Part shown: positions 6,288-9,513 of the stretch, in pieces
How the letters are laid out: each line of letters starts with the position of its first letter
How positions within the stretch are numbered: position 1 is the first letter of the stretch
Assembly: GCA_020059425.1 (NCBI GenBank)
Contig: JAGVCD010000034.1
Span: 1 to 9,513 of the forward strand
Reading direction: 5' to 3'
Source of the DNA: Chamaesiphon sp.
GTDB lineage: Bacteria; Cyanobacteriota; Cyanobacteriia; Cyanobacteriales; Chamaesiphonaceae
DNA: 9,513 nucleotides
The notes under the pieces: generated by a model
The model's database searches: none
What the model was told of the DNA's origin: nothing
What the model saw: only the letters and a program-made list of their open reading frames with translations
Program-made: the position numbers and the translations under genes

Positions 6288-7064
6288 TCAGATAAAAGCT
6301 TGCTGAAGATATTCTGGTGCTAAACGGTCGATCGCATAGCTTTTTTTTCCAGTGGCAGTAAGTACCGTGTGGATGGGGATGAATTGCACTACGGCATTAC
6401 TATAAGCAATACCAGTCAGCCGATTCACCAAGATTTCATCCCAATGGCCTTCATTTACTATTTTGCCCTGAGTTCGCAGCCATTGCACCAAATAAGTCCG
6501 AATAATCCCCGGCAAAATTCCAGCAGCGAGGGGTGGGGTATACCAAGTCTGATCTCGCCAGCCCCACAGATTACCAGTACTAGTTTCTAACCAATCGCCA
6601 ACAGCATTAACTAAAATTGCTTCTTGAGCGACTTGCTGCCGCGCCAACCAGGGTGCTAAATAATTACCGGTCTTGTATTGCGGCAGGGTACGATCAAACC
6701 CCGCTACGACTTCGGCTTCAATGCCCTGCTGTTGTCGCTCGGCCAGATCCAGTGGCAGACTTTTGCCCCAAATCAATTCTCGACCATCAGAAAACAATGT
6801 AATTCTCACCACTGGGTGGGTGCGAGTCATTAATTCCACCCCCGCGCGAACATTTGACCAATCGGGATCAGACCAACCTAAGCCTTGGATATTGCTAGCT
6901 AATCGCTGGTGATGAGCTGCCCACATCGTCAGGGGGTGATCGATCGACCTCTCGTAGATCCGACAGGTGGTAAAGACCGAAGCGCCATAGATCAAAGCCG
7001 GATCGTCATAGGCGATTTGCAGAAAAGGCGAGTCGATCAACTCGCCTTGATACCAATAACTCAC
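6288..7064 (-). CDS. PLP class IV aminotransferase, 4-amino-4-deoxychorismate lyase (PabC)-like
   Basis: A 258-residue fold-type IV PLP enzyme. The Schiff-base lysine is K131 in PQYKTGNYLAPWLA. The cofactor-nitrogen glutamate is E160 in DWLETSTGNLWGW, and the phosphate-binding turn is in PPLAAGILPGIIR (177-189). GASVFTT (27-33) near the N-terminus is the usual entry to the family. Short length and the GILPG motif favour aminodeoxychorismate lyase, which makes p-aminobenzoate for folate. Branched-chain or D-amino acid aminotransferases share the fold and cannot be excluded, so no symbol is given. The start is GTG at 7064, giving MSYWYQGEL in register with the family; no good Shine-Dalgarno is seen. 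It follows proC by 18 bases on the same strand and should be its co-transcribed, possibly translationally coupled, partner. No strong terminator follows. Confidence 0.8.
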   Translation of the reverse strand: MSYWYQGELIDSPFLQIAYDDPALIYGASVFTTCRIYERSIDHPLTMWAAHHQRLASNIQGLGWSDPDWSNVRAGVELMTRTHPVVRITLFSDGRELIWGKSLPLDLAERQQQGIEAEVVAGFDRTLPQYKTGNYLAPWLARQQVAQEAILVNAVGDWLETSTGNLWGWRDQTWYTPPLAAGILPGIIRTYLVQWLRTQGKIVNEGHWDEILVNRLTGIAYSNAVVQFIPIHTVLTATGKKSYAIDRLAPEYLQQAFI

Positions 7065-7082
7065 AATACTGCTACCAAATTG

Positions 7083-7877
7083 CTAAGAACTTAGCTCCCG
7101 CGAGCGTTCTGTTGCGGCCAGCACCGCTTCAATAATTGTCGATCGAAAGCCACCTTTTTCTAAAGCTCGAATACCCGCGATGGTAGTGCCACCCGGACTA
7201 GTCACCCGATCTTTACAAATGGCGGGGTGTAGATCGCTCTCGGCTAGCAGATGAGCTGTTCCTAATACGGTTTGCAAAGCTAATTCTTGAGCCGTACCGC
7301 GTGGTAGACCAGCAGCCACGCCCCCATCGGCCAGGGCTTCAATCATAATGGCCACATAAGCTGGACCCGATCCCGATAAACCCGTGACAGCATCGAGCTG
7401 ATTTTCGTTCACCGGAATCACCTTGCCCACGGTCTGAAAAATACTAGCAGCGACCTGATATTGCTTGTCACCAACACGCTGGCTTTTAGCAATAGCTGTA
7501 ATCCCTTCCCCCACTGTTGCTGGGGTATTGGGCATCGTTCTAATTACGGCCTGCTCTGTAAAAACTTTTTCTAACTGCTCAATAGTCACCCCCGCCAAAA
7601 TGGAGATGATTAATCGATCGGCGGCCACCTGCAAGTCTTGGACAGCTGTTGTCCACACTTGGGGCTTAACTGCCAACAATACAGTTGGAGCCTTCACCAC
7701 ATCCTGATTCTGGTCAGTAGTAACCACTTGATACTGTTCTTCTAGGAACTGGCGACGGGCAGCCAGCGGATCACTTACCACTACCTGGCCAGCCGTATAA
7801 GTTCCCACAGCGAGGAGGCGGGATAGAATAGCTTCTGCCATTACCCCACCCCCAATAATTCCTAACTGGATAGACAA
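7083..7877 (-). CDS. proC: Pyrroline-5-carboxylate reductase
   Basis: Catalyses the last step of proline synthesis, reducing 1-pyrroline-5-carboxylate with NAD(P)H in the cytoplasm. The 264-residue length is typical. The N-terminal Rossmann motif is LGIIGGGVMAEAIL (5-18), then AVKPQVW (69-75) and MPNTPA (115-120). The C-terminal dimer/substrate domain has GLSGSGPAYV (166-175) and the signature KDRVTSPGGTTIAG (222-235). The start is TTG at 7877, backed by AGAGGT six bases upstream and by the family N-terminus, which begins just before the dinucleotide motif. It lies 46 bases after sepF and 18 bases before the class IV aminotransferase. The sepF-proC order is a common cyanobacterial arrangement with no clear functional link. 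Confidence 0.96.
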   Translation of the reverse strand: MSIQLGIIGGGVMAEAILSRLLAVGTYTAGQVVVSDPLAARRQFLEEQYQVVTTDQNQDVVKAPTVLLAVKPQVWTTAVQDLQVAADRLIISILAGVTIEQLEKVFTEQAVIRTMPNTPATVGEGITAIAKSQRVGDKQYQVAASIFQTVGKVIPVNENQLDAVTGLSGSGPAYVAIMIEALADGGVAAGLPRGTAQELALQTVLGTAHLLAESDLHPAICKDRVTSPGGTTIAGIRALEKGGFRSTIIEAVLAATERSRELSS

Positions 7878-7883
7878 TTACTG

Positions 7884-7889
7884 ACCTCT
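7884..7889 (-). promoter_or_regulatory. Ribosome binding site of proC
   Basis: On the reverse strand AGAGGT lies 6 bases upstream of the TTG at 7877-7875. This spacing fixes TTG as the likely start. Confidence 0.6.
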
Positions 7890-7923
7890 AACTGTAATTC
7901 GGACAATCAATTATGCTGAAACA

Positions 7924-8466
7924 CTATTGAACAGCAGCAATTGGTTCGCTCATCCAAGTATTAGATGCCACCGCCCGAGAAGTCCGAACAGGGGCCGGAG
8001 CTACTTCGGTTAACAAACTACTAGGAGTACTAACTTGAACACAGCTCGGGGTGAAGAGGAAAATGTTATCACCAATGCGTTCGTAGTGACCATCGATTGC
8101 ATAGGTACCACCAGCAACGAAATCCACCGCCCGCTGTGCTTCTTCCTGACGGATCAAGGTCATGTTCAGAATCACTGATTTACGCTGACGGAGAGCGTCA
8201 ATTACCTGAGGCATTTCTTCAAATGCTCGTGGTTCGATCAAAATCATTTCGGAGGCACCATGAGCCATACCGGGCATCCCAATAACATTTCCAGTCTTGG
8301 AACGAACTGGCTCGGCACTAGCTACTGATCGCTGATTTCTGGAAATATCTTCAGTCGAGTTACTTTGAGCAACACTAGCAGTGTTATCTACATCATCATA
8401 TTCATAATCATAGTCGTCTTGATCGTTCAAACCAACGATATCTTTTAACTTGTTGAGGAAACTCAC
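7924..8466 (-). CDS. sepF: Cell division protein SepF (Cdv2)
   Basis: SepF tethers FtsZ filaments to the membrane at the division site and replaces FtsA in cyanobacteria. From the GTG at 8466 the protein has 180 residues. An amphipathic N-terminal helix, [14 protein letters not shown] (1-14), is the membrane anchor. It is followed by a very acidic stretch with repeated Asp/Tyr (15-27) and a disordered linker. The conserved SepF domain (about 72-146) contains [42 protein letters not shown] and [12 protein letters not shown] 34-residue variable tail follows. A TTG two codons upstream (8472) would also be in frame, but the AGGAG is only 2 bases from it and 8 from the GTG. It is the first gene of a probable sepF-proC-aminotransferase operon with its own promoter. 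Confidence 0.94.
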   Translation of the reverse strand: MSFLNKLKDIVGLNDQDDYDYEYDDVDNTASVAQSNSTEDISRNQRSVASAEPVRSKTGNVIGMPGMAHGASEMILIEPRAFEEMPQVIDALRQRKSVILNMTLIRQEEAQRAVDFVAGGTYAIDGHYERIGDNIFLFTPSCVQVSTPSSLLTEVAPAPVRTSRAVASNTWMSEPIAAVQ

Positions 8467-8474
8467 GCTCAATG

Positions 8475-8479
8475 CTCCT
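8475..8479 (-). promoter_or_regulatory. Ribosome binding site that decides the sepF start
   Basis: On the reverse strand AGGAG lies 8 bases before the GTG at 8466 and only 2 bases before the in-frame TTG at 8472. Normal spacing therefore selects GTG and the N-terminus MSFLNKLK, which also matches the family better. Confidence 0.65.
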
Positions 8480-8511
8480 GAATACTTAAAGGATTAGGCA
8501 ATTACATCCCA

Positions 8512-8539
8512 TGAATATACTTCTAGCAGAAATTGTCAA
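8512..8539 (-). promoter_or_regulatory. Probable promoter of the sepF-proC-aminotransferase operon
   Basis: On the reverse strand a perfect -35, TTGACA (8539-8534), is followed after 16 bases by TATTCA (8517-8512). Transcription would start near 8505, leaving a leader of about 35-40 bases before the sepF GTG. TATATT overlaps the -10 two bases upstream as an alternative with shorter spacing. Confidence 0.55.
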
Positions 8540-8938
8540 GTTTTCATAGCGTACAAATTAAATTTCTTTGTATTTACTTAATATTTCGATCACCTGTACT
8601 ACTTTGCAATATGCTTTTGAAAAATAATTTTGACAGGTCGTGAGAATTAGCACCTAGCATTTAAACAATGAAATCCTTGCTAGCACAAGACTTAGATACT
8701 TTTGCACTCTATTAATCACGTATACTTAACTACTTTTTTTCGGTGATTGTTAAAAAACCATGAAGATCTTGAATTTTTGTCAAGTAATAATCAGAATTGG
8801 ACTATTTTTTCTAAGAACAACGATTTATTAGTATTTCCTGATTCACCATATTTTTTATAAATTCGAGAGTGATTTCATCATAAATTCATCAAGAAAATGC
8901 ATGGGAAGATTACTCGATAAACTCTTCTTAAAATTCAA

Positions 8939-9513
8939 TCAGGGAACAAAAATTTTGCTCCCGACTCGTATCATTGTTGCCCCGTTAGCTACAGCCAATA
9001 GGTAATCGTTAGACATGCCCATCGACAACTCTGGGAGAGCAATATGCGACCAATTATGATGGTTAATCTGATCCCGTAGTTGCCGCAGCTCAAGGAAAAA
9101 AGCCTTGGATTCCTCAGGCGTTAAGCCCAAAGGAGCGATCGCCATTAATCCTTGGATCTGGAGCTGCTGGCATTGAGCGATCGCTTCCAAGTCCGCTAGC
9201 AATTCGGCCACAGACCAACCATATTTCTGGGGATCAGGCCAGATCTTGACCTGTAAACAGACAGATGGTCTGACCTGGATTTCTCTAGCGATGCGTTCCA
9301 AGTTCTGTAAAAGCTTGAGACTATCCACGGCCTGAATCCAATCAAAAATTTGGAGGGCCTTGCGAGCTTTGTTGGTTTGCAGATGGCCAATCATATGCCA
9401 ACAGATATCGGGTAGATCGGCCAATGCGGCTTGCTTATCGATCGCCTCGGGCACTCGACTTTCTCCAAAATCTCGGACTCCGGCCTCGTAAGCCGATCGC
9501 ATTAGTGCTACTG
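8939..9513 (-). CDS. yggS: YggS/PipY family PLP-binding protein, N-terminus cut by window edge
   Basis: PLP homeostasis protein of the alanine racemase-like TIM-barrel fold; in cyanobacteria the orthologue PipY is tied genetically to the nitrogen regulator PipX. About 190 residues are visible, with family blocks RDFGESRV, WHMIGHLQTNKARKAL, LQVKIWPDPQKYGW, IQGLMAIAPLG and LSMGMSNDYLLAVANGATMIRVGSKIF. The frame continues past an internal ATG (9500-9502) into VAL at the window edge, so that ATG is not the start. Roughly 30 N-terminal residues, including the PLP lysine (AVSKTK-type motif), lie outside. The visible part appears complete, ending with TGA at 8939-8941. sepF follows on the same strand but after 470 bases and with its own promoter, so linkage is loose. 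pipX, if present, would be beyond the right edge. Confidence 0.93.
   Translation of the reverse strand, partial: VALMRSAYEAGVRDFGESRVPEAIDKQAALADLPDICWHMIGHLQTNKARKALQIFDWIQAVDSLKLLQNLERIAREIQVRPSVCLQVKIWPDPQKYGWSVAELLADLEAIAQCQQLQIQGLMAIAPLGLTPEESKAFFLELRQLRDQINHHNWSHIALPELSMGMSNDYLLAVANGATMIRVGSKIFVP
9135..9184. repeat. Two HIP1 octamers 42 bp apart
   Basis: GCGATCGC occurs exactly at 9135-9142 and 9177-9184, both inside the yggS/pipY coding region. This local pairing supports a HIP1-rich cyanobacterial genome. Confidence 0.8.

Larger units (their letters stand above)
8473..8938. other. 466-bp AT-rich gap between yggS/pipY and sepF
   Basis: No gene, tRNA or recognisable small RNA is supported here on either strand; the longest forward frames are trivial, such as a 15-codon one at 8668-8715. 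It contains the sepF promoter and ribosome site at its left end. Two further TTGACA hexamers (8630-8635 forward; 8783-8778 reverse) lack a good -10. A 5-bp hairpin CTTGA/TCAAG is at 8768-8784. A weak stem GAAGA/TCTTC past the yggS stop has no T-run, so no convincing terminator was found. Confidence 0.6.

Noticed and set aside
8668..8715. Forward 15-codon frame MKSLLAQDLDTFALY preceded by a TTGACA hexamer
   Set aside because: There is no -10 at proper spacing and no Shine-Dalgarno; a frame this short is expected by chance in 466 AT-rich bases.
9500..9502. ATG as the start of yggS/pipY
   Set aside because: The frame continues upstream to the window edge with VAL, as in the family, and a start here would remove the PLP-lysine region, so this is an internal methionine.
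1..9513. Search for CRISPR arrays, tRNA or rRNA genes, transposases, toxin-antitoxin or defence genes
   Set aside because: No regularly spaced repeats, RNA gene patterns or such protein motifs were seen on either strand; the genes are largely housekeeping.

Overview
The window reads as the chromosome of a cyanobacterium of moderate GC. The evidence is four exact HIP1 octamers (GCGATCGC) plus many CGATCG cores, a cyanobacterial-type FtsH, a SepF (Cdv2) gene next to proC with a YggS/PipY gene upstream, a DOMON-like protein of cyanobacterial type, and a C-rich/G-rich dispersed repeat of the kind common between genes in filamentous cyanobacteria (the last from memory, not checked). The genus cannot be told from this sequence.

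Layout, left to right. Positions 1-159 hold the 3' end of a forward gene, probably a TPR-type protein. A sugar-kinase-like phosphotransferase (193-1332) and a DOMON-like protein (1329-1862) follow, overlapping by four bases as a coupled pair. A structured repeat of about 146 bp (1898-2043) comes next and runs into the 3' end of a reverse-strand glycosyltransferase gene (2000-3166). That gene is visibly more AT-rich than its neighbours. Diverging from it is ureD, a urease accessory gene (3330-4196), with no other urease gene in view. A strong palindromic terminator (4214-4249) separates ureD from the convergent ftsH (4289-6130).

The right third is all on the reverse strand. In transcription order it runs: a yggS/pipY gene cut by the window edge (8939-9513), a 466-bp gap with no supported gene, then sepF (7924-8466), proC (7083-7877) and a PabC-like class IV aminotransferase (6288-7064). 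The last three are spaced 46 and 17-18 bp apart and look like one operon, driven by a TTGACA promoter at 8512-8539. ftsH follows after a 157-bp gap and probably has its own promoter. sepF, proC, the aminotransferase and ftsH all start with GTG or TTG, and Shine-Dalgarno sequences support the chosen start in three of the four.

Most genes are housekeeping: cell division, proline synthesis, PLP homeostasis, folate precursor, membrane proteolysis and urease maturation. I see no new defence or mobile system. The points most worth a second look are the repeat that has become the coding end of the glycosyltransferase, the likely foreign origin of that gene, and the uncharacterised kinase/DOMON pair.
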